A DNA stretch of 64,000 nt from Sandaracinaceae bacterium (GTDB lineage Bacteria; Myxococcota_A; Polyangia; Polyangiales; Sandaracinaceae). Under the pieces are notes generated by a model, which worked only from the letters and a program-made list of their open reading frames with translations, searched no databases and was not told the DNA's origin. The number at the start of each line of letters is the position of its first letter. The stretch's first letter is position 1. The DNA lies in the NCBI GenBank assembly GCA_040218145.1, contig JAVJQK010000076.1, forward strand, positions 186,001 to 250,000, read 5' to 3'. Of this stretch, positions 10,126 through 18,915 are shown piece by piece. Both the position numbers and the translations under genes were made by a program.

Positions 10126-11184
10126 ATGGTCACCGTCGCACTCGACGCCATGGGCTCGGACCTGGGCCCGAAGGTCACCGTCGCGGGCGCGGCCAAGGCG
10201 AGCCTGGGCCAGGGCGCGCCGGACGTGCTGCTGGTGGGCGACGAGGCGGTCCTGCGGCGCCTCCTCCTGGTGCACCCCCACGACGAGGCGCGGATCCGCA
10301 TCCTGCACGCGCCCACCCACGTCGAGCAGCACGACAAGCCGCGCGACGCGCTCGACGGCGCGCCCGACTGCTCGGTGCTCCGGGCCGCGCAGGCCGTCCG
10401 GGACGGTCACGCCGACGTGCTCGTGAGCGCGGGCAACACGGGAGCCGTCACCCTCGCGTGCGCGCGCACCTTCGGCCGGCTGCCGGGGGTGGCCCGCTGC
10501 GCGCTCGGCGCGGTGTACCCGACGGAGCGGCGGCGCGGCGAGAAGAACGACCCTTTCAGCCTGATCCTCGACGCCGGGCTCACCCTCGAGGTGGACGCGC
10601 AGGACCTCGTGGTCTTCGCGGTGATGGGCTCCGCCTACGCGGCGCGGATCTCGCGCAACCCCACGCCCAAGGTCGCGCTGCTGTCGAACGGGAGCGAGCC
10701 GAGCAAGGGCACCGAGGCGGTGGTCGACGCGAACCGGCGGCTCAGCCAGGTCCGGTGCCTCGACTTCATCGGCAACATCGAGGGCATGGACATCCCGAAG
10801 GGCACGGCGGACGTCGTCGTCACGGGCGGCTTCACCGGGAACATCGTGCTCAAGATGCTCGAGGGCGTGGCGGAGACGGTGATGCGGCTCGGTCGCTACG
10901 CGGGGGACAGCTCGCTGCGGTACAAGGCGGGCCTCGGGCTCCTGGCGCCCGCGGTGAAGAAGCTGCGCCGCGCGACCGACTGGGAGCAGTACGGCGGCGC
11001 GCCGATCCTCGGCTTCGATCACCTCTGCATCAAGGCGCACGGTCGGAGCACGGAGCGCGCGATCGGCAACGCGATCAAGGTCGCCACGCGGGCCGCGCGC
11101 ACCGAGATGGTGCGGGCGATGCGCGAGAGCCTGGAGGAGCTGGCCGCGCCCGAAGCCCCGTCCTCGTCACGCGCGCAGAGTTGA
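10126..11184 (+). CDS. plsX: phosphate acyltransferase PlsX
   Basis: This 352-aa protein has the family's usual length and its hallmark start, TVALDAMGSDLGP. PlsX turns acyl-ACP and phosphate into acyl-phosphate, the acyl donor for the first glycerolipid acylation. Other conserved stretches are SAGNTGAV, ALLSNGSE, IGNIEGMDIPKGTADVVV and GFTGNIVLKMLEG. It is a soluble, peripheral membrane enzyme. The ATG at 10126 begins the conserved sequence directly. Unlike many bacteria, rpmF and fabH do not flank it here; a small lipoprotein gene follows. Confidence 0.95.
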   Translation: MVTVALDAMGSDLGPKVTVAGAAKASLGQGAPDVLLVGDEAVLRRLLLVHPHDEARIRILHAPTHVEQHDKPRDALDGAPDCSVLRAAQAVRDGHADVLVSAGNTGAVTLACARTFGRLPGVARCALGAVYPTERRRGEKNDPFSLILDAGLTLEVDAQDLVVFAVMGSAYAARISRNPTPKVALLSNGSEPSKGTEAVVDANRRLSQVRCLDFIGNIEGMDIPKGTADVVVTGGFTGNIVLKMLEGVAETVMRLGRYAGDSSLRYKAGLGLLAPAVKKLRRATDWEQYGGAPILGFDHLCIKAHGRSTERAIGNAIKVATRAARTEMVRAMRESLEELAAPEAPSSSRAQS

Positions 11185-11199
11185 CCTACCCTCGGCCGC

Positions 11200-11580
11200 G
11201 TGGGGAACGATGGCGAGGACGAGGATCGCAAGGCCATCCTGGCGCGACGCTCGAAGCTGATCGCGCTCGCGCTGGGCGGGCTCACCACCGCGACGGGCTG
11301 CTACGAGTCGCACGGAGTCGGCGTCGCGCCGACCACGCCGCGCGACGCCGAGGCCCCGCGTGACACCGGCCCGGGGCCTTGCCTCGGCGCGCCGCTGATG
11401 GACGCCGGGCCCACGCCGTGCCTCGAGCCGCCCGCCCCCGACGCGGGGCCGGAGCCCTGCCTCAGCGCGCCCATCGACGCCGCGCCCGAGCCCGCGGACG
11501 CAGGCACCACGGACGGCATGGTCGTCCCGGGTCCGTGCCTCAGCGCGCCGATGGATCCCGAGCCCATGGATCCCGAGTGA
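11200..11580 (+). CDS. small lipoprotein with PCLxAP repeats
   Basis: This 126-aa protein starts at GTG 11200, just after plsX. A charged n-region and hydrophobic stretch end at the lipobox TATGC. The mature part is low complexity, rich in Pro, Asp and Ala, with four copies of a P-C-L-x-x-P motif spaced by DAGP-like linkers. Each repeat has one cysteine. The stop overlaps the GTG of the next gene (GTGA). It is a probable cell-surface lipoprotein of unknown role; the short repeats may be disulfide-linked. Confidence 0.6.
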   Translation: MGNDGEDEDRKAILARRSKLIALALGGLTTATGCYESHGVGVAPTTPRDAEAPRDTGPGPCLGAPLMDAGPTPCLEPPAPDAGPEPCLSAPIDAAPEPADAGTTDGMVVPGPCLSAPMDPEPMDPE

Positions 11581-11972
11581 GCCCACGCGTCGCCGCGTGC
11601 AGCTGCGGCAACCTGACCGCGCGCTGTGAGGGCGCGCCCGAGCGGATCAGCGTCTGCCACTGCCTCGAATGCCAGCGCCGCACCGGCAGCGTGTTCGGCG
11701 TCCAGGCGCGCTACCGCGCCGATCGGGTCCATCCTGAAGGTGAGCACGCGACGTGGACGCGAACCGGCGACGCCGGCGCGCGCGCCACCTTCCGCTTCTG
11801 CCCCACCTGCGCCGCGACCGTGTGGTGGACGCTCGACGTGTTCCCCGACGCGGTGATCCTCCCCGTCGGCGCGTTCGCGGATCCCGAGTTCGGCGCGCCC
11901 ACCTTCTCCGTCTACGAAGCGCGGTGTCACGCCTGGGCCCGCCCCGCGCACGACCTCGAGCGAATGGACTGA
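11577..11972 (+). CDS. GFA/CENP-V domain zinc protein
   Basis: This 131-aa protein has the cysteine pattern of the GFA family (glutathione-dependent formaldehyde-activating enzyme-like, Mss4 fold): an early CSCGNL, then CHCLEC, and later CPTCAATVWW. The family binds two zinc ions; catalysis of formaldehyde-glutathione addition is doubtful for many members. Translation is probably coupled at both ends: GTG at 11577 overlaps the lipoprotein stop and its own stop overlaps the next ATG by one base (TGATG). No formaldehyde dehydrogenase gene is near, so I infer only a zinc-binding small-molecule protein. Confidence 0.82.
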   Translation: MSPRVAACSCGNLTARCEGAPERISVCHCLECQRRTGSVFGVQARYRADRVHPEGEHATWTRTGDAGARATFRFCPTCAATVWWTLDVFPDAVILPVGAFADPEFGAPTFSVYEARCHAWARPAHDLERMD

Positions 11973-12589
11973 TGAGCCGCCTGGCAGGGAGCCCGTTTCG
12001 GCCGGACGATCCGATCCTGCACGAGGAGGACCTCTCCGCCGTCGCGGAGATCATCCCGCCGTCGTATCGCCTGCGGGGAATGCTCTTCTCTCGGCTCACC
12101 CGGGATCTGCCGCCGGCCACCTGGGAGGGCCTGGCCCCGTCCCTCCGCGAGCCGCCCGAGGGAGGGCGCTACGTCGCGTTCCAGAGCTACCCCTTCGCCG
12201 ACTATCACGAGCTCCTGCTCGCCTGCGCCAGGGTCCGCTTCCCGGCGCTGGGGCGATGCGAGGCGGTGCGCCGGCTCGCGCGCGACGACTTCACGACCTT
12301 CGCGGAGTCGATGATCGGGCGCGTGAGCCTGCGGCTGATCGCCGGCCCGCGGAGCGCGCTGCTGCGCATGCCCGGCATCTACGAGGCGATGGCGGCCGGG
12401 GAGTGGCAGGTGAAGGCCACCGAGCTGAACGCGGAGACGGTGCGCATCGAGTTCGAGAACTTCTTCGGGGTGTGGCCCTATCAGCTCGGGCAGCTCGAGG
12501 AGGTCGTGAAGCGCCTCGGGGGTCGTCCCGAGATCGACGCGCACCGGCCGCACGCGAGGGCGCTCACGCTCGACGTCCGGCACGGCTGA
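11972..12589 (+). CDS. DUF2378 family protein (myxobacterial)
   Basis: This 205-aa soluble protein matches the DUF2378 pattern known mainly from myxobacteria: a start reading PPSYRLRGMLFSRL, a central YPFADYHELLL, a helical RRLARDDFTTFAESMIGR and a late EFENFFGVWPYQLGQLEEVV. The family's biochemical role is not known. It is the last gene of the plsX-lipoprotein-GFA run, starting inside the previous stop codon, and ends five bases from the convergent histidine kinase gene. It is useful as a taxonomic marker. Confidence 0.8.
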   Translation: MSRLAGSPFRPDDPILHEEDLSAVAEIIPPSYRLRGMLFSRLTRDLPPATWEGLAPSLREPPEGGRYVAFQSYPFADYHELLLACARVRFPALGRCEAVRRLARDDFTTFAESMIGRVSLRLIAGPRSALLRMPGIYEAMAAGEWQVKATELNAETVRIEFENFFGVWPYQLGQLEEVVKRLGGRPEIDAHRPHARALTLDVRHG

Positions 12590-12593
12590 TTTC

Positions 12594-14684
12594 TCAGAGC
12601 CGCACGCGCACCTCGAGGCCGCCGCCCTCGCGTGGCTGCACCGCGGCCGATCCGCCGTGCGCCTCGGCGAGCTCCGCCACGAGCGACAGGCCGATGCCGG
12701 TCCCCGGCGCGTGCGCGGTGTCCTCTCGCTCGACGCGGTGAAAGCGCTCGAAGACCTTGTGGCGCTCGCGCTCCGGGATGCCGGGCCCGCGGTCGCGCAC
12801 CACGAGGACCGCGCGGCCGTCCGGATCGGCCTCCACCGCCACCTCGATCGCGCGCTCGCCCGTGGCCGCGTACTTCACGGCGTTGTCGAGCAGGTTGACG
12901 ACGATCTGCTCGACCGCCTGGCTGTCGAACACGGCGGTCAGCGAGCCCTCGGCCGGAGCCTCGAGCGCGAAGCCCTTCTCCTCGACGAAGCGACGCTGCC
13001 CCTCGACCACCTCCCGCACGTGCGCGCGCAGATCCCCCTCCGCGGGCGCGATGCGACGGCGCCCCTCCTCGAGCTTGGAGAGGCTCAGGACGTTGTCGAC
13101 CAGCCGCGCGAGCCGGACGCTCTCCCGCACCAGCTCGCGGTGCACCTTGGGCCGGCGTGCGTCGTCGACCATGCCCTCCTCGAGCATCTCGGCGTGCATG
13201 CGCAGGGTGGTCAGCGGGGTTCGCAGCTCGTGGCTGACGGCGGAGACGAAGGCGCTCTTCTGCCGCGAGAGCGCCTCGGCCCGGCGCGCGTAGCGGACGA
13301 TCGCGCCGGCCGCGAGGAGCGCGATGAGCACCAGGAGCGTGAGCGCCGCGAGCTGAAAGCGCAGCTCGCCCCCCCGCCCGAGCGCGGCCACCTCCAGCAT
13401 CGCGGGCGCGAAGCAGAGCTCCACGTCCGGGAGCGTCGCCGAGGCGGGCTCGCGGATCGCGCAGTCCGCGTCTCCGGCCGAGACGATGGCGGGCGCCACC
13501 GACGGGTCCGCGTGACGGGCGACCACCGCGGGCAGCCAGGCCTCGACGAGGTGCGCGCGGTCCAGCACCACGCCCTGCACCACCGAGGTCCCGTCCAGCG
13601 AGACGAGCCGGTGCAGGACCCACTCGCCGCCGAGCGCGCGGAAGGTCATCGGCGTGTACTCGACCTCCTCGGCCCGGCGCACCCGCCGCTCGAGGTCGCG
13701 TCCGTCGGCGAGCTCGAGGTGCGCGTCGGCGCTCTGGTAGCCGTAGCGGAGCGTGAGCGCGCCTCCATCGAACGATGGAAACCGAAGCTGCTCCATCGCG
13801 CGCACCACGCACGCGGACTCGGGCTCGCTGCTCGCCCGCAGCACGTCGCCGCGCTCCGACACCCGCAGCCGCACCCGCGTGGAAGTAGGCGTGCAAGCGC
13901 GCACGGCGTCCGCGGCGCCTTCGAGGGTGGCCTGGATCTCGCTCCGCGAGGGCGGTCGGGGCGGCGGGGCGGGCGCCGCCTGCTGCTGCACCGCCTGCTC
14001 CCAGCTGACGTCGCGTCGGGTGCTGGGCGCGACCTGCCGACCGCGTTCCATCACGCGCTGGTTCGCGAAGCGATCCCCGCTCTGCGCGGCGAGGATGTCC
14101 CGCGCCTGCACGTTCCCGTAGGTGTCCAGATCGGTCAGCTGGTTGTCGGGGTTCTGGCGCATCGCCAGCGCGAGATCGACCGCGGGGGACGGCTCGCGCG
14201 CGTCGCCGACGAGCGTGCGCGAGGCCTCGCCCCGCACCAGCGCGCGCAGGGGGTCGAAGGCCGGCGCGGAGACGCGACGAACGACCTCCGCGTGACGCTC
14301 GCCCGCGTCGACCTCGGGCTCGGTGTCCGCGGCGTACGGCGTGCGCACCCTGCCGCCCGGGTCGAGCTGGAAGTGCCCGCGCAGACGAAGATCGTCCGGC
14401 GCCCGCGCGAGGGGCGAGACGGCGACCGGGTCGGTGATCGCGAGCACGTCCGGCGGGCTGTAGAAGTGCTGATAGAGATAGAAGGGCCGCTCGTCCTCGC
14501 GGCGACGCAGCTCCTCCAGGCTCTCGTCCACCGCGCCGCGCACGGCGTCCGCGGCCCGCATGAGCCGCTCGCGCTCCTCCGCCACCTGGGTCTCCTGCTG
14601 TCGCAGGGTCGCGAGCAGCCAGCCGCCGCCCAGGAGGAGGGTGGACACCACGAGCCCGACCGCGAGCGTGATCACCCGGCGCAT
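12594..14684 (-). CDS. sensor histidine kinase with periplasmic AgmX/PglI-like domain
   Basis: This is a 696-aa membrane kinase. Transmembrane helices are at about 5-27 and 442-464, enclosing an unusually large periplasmic part of over 400 residues. Residues 246-316 look like the AgmX/PglI C-terminal (TonB-C-like) domain: CTPTSTRVRLRVSERGDV, then SSEPESACVV and a final RFPSFDGG. The cytoplasmic half is orthodox: HisKA with His485 in SHELRTP, N box NLLDNAVKYA, then DRGPGIP, FERFHR and GTGIGLSLV. The ATG at 14684 overlaps the stop of the response regulator gene (TGATG), so they form one two-component pair. Downstream targets are not visible. Confidence 0.88.
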   Translation of the reverse strand: MRRVITLAVGLVVSTLLLGGGWLLATLRQQETQVAEERERLMRAADAVRGAVDESLEELRRREDERPFYLYQHFYSPPDVLAITDPVAVSPLARAPDDLRLRGHFQLDPGGRVRTPYAADTEPEVDAGERHAEVVRRVSAPAFDPLRALVRGEASRTLVGDAREPSPAVDLALAMRQNPDNQLTDLDTYGNVQARDILAAQSGDRFANQRVMERGRQVAPSTRRDVSWEQAVQQQAAPAPPPRPPSRSEIQATLEGAADAVRACTPTSTRVRLRVSERGDVLRASSEPESACVVRAMEQLRFPSFDGGALTLRYGYQSADAHLELADGRDLERRVRRAEEVEYTPMTFRALGGEWVLHRLVSLDGTSVVQGVVLDRAHLVEAWLPAVVARHADPSVAPAIVSAGDADCAIREPASATLPDVELCFAPAMLEVAALGRGGELRFQLAALTLLVLIALLAAGAIVRYARRAEALSRQKSAFVSAVSHELRTPLTTLRMHAEMLEEGMVDDARRPKVHRELVRESVRLARLVDNVLSLSKLEEGRRRIAPAEGDLRAHVREVVEGQRRFVEEKGFALEAPAEGSLTAVFDSQAVEQIVVNLLDNAVKYAATGERAIEVAVEADPDGRAVLVVRDRGPGIPERERHKVFERFHRVEREDTAHAPGTGIGLSLVAELAEAHGGSAAVQPREGGGLEVRVRL

Positions 14685-15430
14685 CAGGGCCCGACGTCGG
14701 CGACGAAGCGATAGCCGCGGCCGCGCACCGTCGCGATCCACCCGCCGCCGCCCTCGATCGCGTCGAGCTTCGCGCGGAGCTGCTGCACGTGCACGTCCAC
14801 CGTCCGCGTGCGCACCGTGCCGTCGCGGTAGCCCCAGACGTCGACGAGCAGCTCCTCGCGCGTCACGGGCCGATGGCGCCGCTCGAGCAGGTAGCCGATG
14901 AGCGCCGCCTCGCGCGCGGTCAGCCGGATGCTCGGCTGGGTCTCGACCCGCTGCGCGTCGAGGTCGACCTCCACGTCGGCGGGCCCGCTCCGCACCGTGA
15001 AGCGCCGCGGTCGCTCGCTGGTGGGCTTCGCGCGTCGCAAGAGGCCTTTCGCCCGCGCCGCGAGCTCACGCACCCCGAAGGGCTTCGTCACGTAGTCGTC
15101 CGCGCCCGCCTCGAGGCCCGCCACCACGTCCTCCTCGGCCCCCTTGGCCGTCAGCACCAGCACCGGCGTGTCGTCGCCGTGGGCCCGCACGCGCCGCAGC
15201 ACGCCGAGCCCGTCGACCTTGGGCAGCATCAGGTCGAGGATCACCAGATCGAAGCCGCCCTCCGCGAGGTGGTCGAGCGCGCGGGCGCCGTCGGGCGCGC
15301 ACACCGTGTCCCAGCCCTGTCCCGAGAAGAGCGCGTCGAGGCCGTCGAGGATCGGCGCCTCGTCCTCCACCAGCAGCACACGCGGCAGCGGCTCCTCGGT
15401 CGTGCGGTCGTCGGCCACGGGGTGATCCAT
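14684..15430 (-). CDS. OmpR/PhoB-family response regulator
   Basis: This 248-aa protein has a receiver domain at the N-terminus (acid pocket near VEDEAP, phosphoacceptor Asp66 in ILDLMLP, Thr in VLTAKG, Lys in YVTKPFG) and a winged-helix DNA-binding domain at the C-terminus (LTAREAALIGYLL, RTVDVHVQQLR, VRGRGYRF). It should bind DNA when phosphorylated by the kinase encoded immediately downstream, with which it shares a one-base stop/start overlap. I start at ATG 15430; an earlier in-frame ATG would add about ten residues. About 150 bp separate it from the divergent AraC-type gene. Confidence 0.92.
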   Translation of the reverse strand: MDHPVADDRTTEEPLPRVLLVEDEAPILDGLDALFSGQGWDTVCAPDGARALDHLAEGGFDLVILDLMLPKVDGLGVLRRVRAHGDDTPVLVLTAKGAEEDVVAGLEAGADDYVTKPFGVRELAARAKGLLRRAKPTSERPRRFTVRSGPADVEVDLDAQRVETQPSIRLTAREAALIGYLLERRHRPVTREELLVDVWGYRDGTVRTRTVDVHVQQLRAKLDAIEGGGGWIATVRGRGYRFVADVGP

Positions 15431-15581
15431 CGTCGCATGGCTTCGCGCGGGGGGCATGGCCGAAGCATGGGGCGCCCTCTGGACGGGCGACGTAAGGGCC
15501 GCGTAAATCTCGCCCCGACGCCGCGCGGCCGCACGCGTCGGGCGACATGCCAAGCCCCGGCGCATCGCCTATCTTCGCCGC

Positions 15582-16535
15582 ATGTCGACCGACCCGCGGG
15601 CCTCACCGCTCACCCTCGCGCTCGCGCGCAGCGTGGGGTTCTCGGTCGAGGAGGTGCTGGCCGCCGCGGGGCTGAGCGGCGACCGCCCGCTGACCTTCGA
15701 CGAGGGCATGCAGGTCTGGAAGGGCCTGGAGCGGCTCTCGGGCGATCCCTGCGTGGGCCTGGAGACGGGCATCCGCTTCGAGCCCGACCAGATGGGCCCC
15801 ATCGGCGCGGCGTTCCTGCACTCGGAGAGCCTCGGGGACGCGCTCGAGCGGGGAGGCCGGCTCCTGGACCTGCTGATCGGGGGAGGTCGCATCGGGTTCG
15901 TCGAGCGCGGCGACGAGGCCGGCATGCAGCAGCGCATGCACGACCCGAGCGTGCGCCACGGCGTCGACGCGGTCTTCGCGGGGGGGCTCAACCTCGCGCG
16001 TCGCGCCACCCGGACGGAGCTCGTGCCGAGCCAGATCCGCTTCGAGGCGCCGCCGCCGCCCACCCCGGAGCGCTACGAGCGCTTCTTCGGCCGCATGCCG
16101 CGCTGGTCGGCGGAGGAGAACGTGCTCCTCTTCCACCGCCATGACCTCGAGCGCGAGATCTTCGGCGCCTCCCCGAGCATGGCCACGCTCATCGACGAGG
16201 CCGCGCCGAGCCTCGTGGCCGGGTCGAGCTCCAGGCGCGCCCGCGACTTCGAGCGCGCCTTCTGGGAGGCGCTCGAGGAGGGCGACGCGAGCGTGGAACG
16301 CGTGGCGCGGCGCATGGGGCTGAGCGCGCGCACCCTCCAGCGTCAGCTCACCGAGCGCGGCGGCTCGTTCTCGACCGAGCGCGCCCGGCTGCTCCGCGCC
16401 CGGGCCGAGGTCATGCTGAAGGGGGAGGCGTCGATCGAGGAGATCGCCGAGCGCCTCGGCTACCAGTCCCGCCGCGCCTTCGAGCGCGCGTTCACCCGCT
16501 GGACGGGCCGCTCGCCGGCCGCGAGCCGCGGCTGA
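15582..16535 (+). CDS. AraC-type transcriptional regulator
   Basis: This 317-aa regulator has an N-terminal domain of the arabinose-binding-like type (SGDPCVGLETG, PERYERFFGRMPRW) and a C-terminal AraC double helix-turn-helix (VERVARRMGLSARTLQRQL, then IEEIAERLGYQSRRAFERAF and WTGRSP). It probably controls a nearby transporter or its own gene in response to a small molecule. It has the same architecture, with several shared motifs, as the regulator at 44149-45123. It converges with the MATE gene, whose stop is three bases away. Confidence 0.9.
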   Translation: MSTDPRASPLTLALARSVGFSVEEVLAAAGLSGDRPLTFDEGMQVWKGLERLSGDPCVGLETGIRFEPDQMGPIGAAFLHSESLGDALERGGRLLDLLIGGGRIGFVERGDEAGMQQRMHDPSVRHGVDAVFAGGLNLARRATRTELVPSQIRFEAPPPPTPERYERFFGRMPRWSAEENVLLFHRHDLEREIFGASPSMATLIDEAAPSLVAGSSSRRARDFERAFWEALEEGDASVERVARRMGLSARTLQRQLTERGGSFSTERARLLRARAEVMLKGEASIEEIAERLGYQSRRAFERAFTRWTGRSPAASRG

Positions 16536-16538
16536 CGG

Positions 16539-17921
16539 TCACTCCGCAGGTACGGGCGTCGGCGTCAGCTCGCGCGCCACGTCGCGGACCTCCCGGCGCG
16601 CGTAGAGGCCGGCCACCGCGCCGCTGATCAGGTTCGCCACGCCGATGCCCGCGAAGAGCCCCGCCAGCCCGTAGAGCTCCGAGCCCAGCCACGCGAGCGG
16701 GACCGCGAGCACGATCAAGCGGAACAGCGCGAGCACGGTGGCCTTCAGCGGCTGGTCGAGCGCGTTGAACACCGACGCGACGAGGATCGCGATGCCGAAC
16801 GCCGCGTAGCTGATGGGCACGATGCGCAGGAAGAGCTTGGTCTGCGCGATGACCTCGGGGTCGTCGTTGAAGATGCGCGCGAGCGGGTCGGCCACGAGCG
16901 CGAGCAGCACCGCGGCGCCGAGCCCCCAGCCCAGCGAGAGCTTCACCACGAAGCGCAGGGTCTCCTGGATGCGCCCGCCGTTGCGCGCCCCGAGGTTCTG
17001 CCCGACGAAGGGCGTGATGGCGGCGGTCATCGCGAAGACGCCGATCATCGACAAGCCCTCCACCCGCGTCCCGACGCCGAACGCCGCGACCGCGTGCGGG
17101 CCGTAGTCGCTCACCAGCCGCGTGACCGCGCCCGCCGCGACGGGGGTCAGCAGGTTCGTGCCCGCCGCGGGCAGCCCGATGCGGAGGATCGCCTTCCAGG
17201 ACGCGAGCACCGCGGCGAAGCCGGGCAGCTCGAACGAGAGCATCTTCTCGCGCTTGCCCAGCACGTAGAAGGCCACGATCATCGCGAGCGTGTAGGAGCC
17301 GACCGTCGCGTAGGCCGCGCCGCGCAGGCCCATCGCGGGCACGGGGCCCCAGCCGAAGATCAGCAGCGGGTCGAGGCACGCGTTGCCGAGCCCGGCCGCC
17401 ACCATGACGAAGCTCGGGGTCTTCGTGTCCCCGCTTGCGCGGATGGCGCCGTTGCCCACCATCGGGATCACGAGCAGCCCCACCCCGGCGTACCAGGGGA
17501 TCATGTACTCGCGGATGAGGGGCAGCGTCTCCGCGTCGGCGCCGAGCAGGCTGAAGAGCGGGTCGACGGTGGCGATCCCGATCGCCGAGACGGTCACCAC
17601 CAGCAGCACGGCCAGGATCAGCGAGTCGGTGGTCAGCCGCTTCACCCGGTCTTCCTGGCCCTGACCGAGCGCGCGGGCGATGACCGCGGTGGCGCCGATC
17701 GAGATGCCGATGGTCATGTTGGTGACCACCATCGCGACGGGGAAGGTGAAGCCCATCGCGGCGAGCTCGTGCGGGCCGAGCTGCCCCACCCAGAAGGTGT
17801 CGACGATGTTGAAGAACAGGACGGCGGCGATGCCCACCATCATCGGCAGCGTCAGCCGGACGAGCGTGTTCCCGACCGGGCCTTCGAGGAGCCGGCGCTG
17901 CCGGTCGGGGTCCTTCGTCAC
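16539..17921 (-). CDS. MATE family efflux transporter
   Basis: This 460-aa protein has about twelve transmembrane helices, the usual size of a MATE (NorM/DinF-like) exporter that swaps protons or sodium for drugs or metabolites. Conserved stretches are an early EGPVGNTLVRLTLPMM, DTFWVGQLGPHELAA, and the second-half FVGQNLGARNG. GTG at 17921 is the start that fits the short cytoplasmic N-terminus. It lies tail to tail with the AraC-type gene and 40 bp after the FKBP gene on the same strand. The substrate cannot be told. Confidence 0.92.
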   Translation of the reverse strand: MTKDPDRQRRLLEGPVGNTLVRLTLPMMVGIAAVLFFNIVDTFWVGQLGPHELAAMGFTFPVAMVVTNMTIGISIGATAVIARALGQGQEDRVKRLTTDSLILAVLLVVTVSAIGIATVDPLFSLLGADAETLPLIREYMIPWYAGVGLLVIPMVGNGAIRASGDTKTPSFVMVAAGLGNACLDPLLIFGWGPVPAMGLRGAAYATVGSYTLAMIVAFYVLGKREKMLSFELPGFAAVLASWKAILRIGLPAAGTNLLTPVAAGAVTRLVSDYGPHAVAAFGVGTRVEGLSMIGVFAMTAAITPFVGQNLGARNGGRIQETLRFVVKLSLGWGLGAAVLLALVADPLARIFNDDPEVIAQTKLFLRIVPISYAAFGIAILVASVFNALDQPLKATVLALFRLIVLAVPLAWLGSELYGLAGLFAGIGVANLISGAVAGLYARREVRDVARELTPTPVPAE

Positions 17922-17961
17922 CGCGGCGTTCTAGAGCGGGCCGGGCCCGGCGTCGACCGCG

Positions 17962-18810
17962 CTATTGGATGTCCATCAGCTCGACGTCGAACACGAGCAT
18001 GCCGCGCGGCGCGCCGGGGCGCGGGTTGTCCCCGTAGGCGAGCGCGGCCGGGATCCAGAAGCGCCGGATCTCGCCCGGCACCATCAGCGGCAGCCCCTCG
18101 GTCCAGCCCCGGATCACGCGTGAGAGCGGCACGGTCAGACGCTGCCCCCGCTCGACCGAGCTGTCGAACATCTCCCCGTCGGTGGTCCAGCCCGTGTAGT
18201 GCACGGTGACGCTGCTCTCTGCGCTGGGGTGGGTCACGCCCGTGCCCGGCTCGAGCACCCGCGAGGCCAGGCCGCTGCCCGTGACCTCCGCGCTCGGCGG
18301 AGGCGCGGCCACGTCCTCCGGCGCGCCGGAGACCCGGCGCTCGACGACCTCGAGCAGCTGCACCTCGTAGACCCGGTCCCCGTCCCCGAAGGACGCCTCG
18401 CGCGGGATCCAGAGCCGCCAGGTCTGACCGAGCCCCATGTCGATGAGGCTCTCCTGAAGCCCGGGCGGCAGGGCCATCACGAGCCAGGTCGCGAGCTTCC
18501 CTTCCGGGTCGCCGCCATCGACGCGCGCCCCCGCCGCGTCCCACGCCCGGTAGCGCACCTTCACCCGCTGGGACCGGTGCACGCCGCCCCGCTCCGTGTC
18601 CCCGTCGATCTGCAAGCGCGCCACGCCGAGCGCGGTCCGCGACGCGTGGTGCGGAGCCTCCGCCGGGGGCGCGTCCGCGGCCCGCGCGGCGCTCGGCGCG
18701 GGCGCGTCGGGCGGAGCAACGACGCTCGGCGAAGCAGCGCGCCCTCCGCACGCGGCGAGGCAGAAGACGAGGCCGAGGATCGAGAGGGAGCGAAGCATGG
18801 GAGCGTGCAT
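17962..18810 (-). CDS. lipoprotein with two FKBP-type peptidyl-prolyl isomerase domains
   Basis: This 282-aa protein has a signal peptide with lipobox LAAC and an Ala/Pro linker. A first, degenerate FKBP-like domain (about 65-165) has an MALPPGLQESLIDMG stretch. A second, canonical FKBP domain (about 180-282) has VTVHYTGWTTDGEMFDSS, FPKBP-type VIRGWTEGLPLM and IPAALAYGDNPRPG. It should speed proline isomerisation in exported proteins, held at a membrane. The start could also be ATG 18798, which shortens the n-region. It probably has its own promoter, since a strong hairpin at 18854-18889 precedes it. Confidence 0.88.
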   Translation of the reverse strand: MHAPMLRSLSILGLVFCLAACGGRAASPSVVAPPDAPAPSAARAADAPPAEAPHHASRTALGVARLQIDGDTERGGVHRSQRVKVRYRAWDAAGARVDGGDPEGKLATWLVMALPPGLQESLIDMGLGQTWRLWIPREASFGDGDRVYEVQLLEVVERRVSGAPEDVAAPPPSAEVTGSGLASRVLEPGTGVTHPSAESSVTVHYTGWTTDGEMFDSSVERGQRLTVPLSRVIRGWTEGLPLMVPGEIRRFWIPAALAYGDNPRPGAPRGMLVFDVELMDIQ

Positions 18811-18853
18811 GCCAGAGACACGCCCGGGTCACAACGTCGCCCTCGGACGAGAA

Positions 18854-18889
18854 CAGGGCCGGCCGAGCTGCGTGGCTCGGCCGGCCCTG
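18854..18889 (-). terminator. strong hairpin, probable terminator of the gene ending at 18916
   Basis: A perfect 15-bp inverted repeat (CAGGGCCGGCCGAGC and its complement) encloses a six-base loop. On the minus strand it lies 27 bp after the stop of the hypothetical gene at 18916 and before the FKBP gene. The following T-rich stretch is weak (TTCTCG), so termination is likely but not certain. Confidence 0.7.
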
Positions 18890-18915
18890 TGTGTCCGTGA
18901 AGAGCGCGGCGCGGG

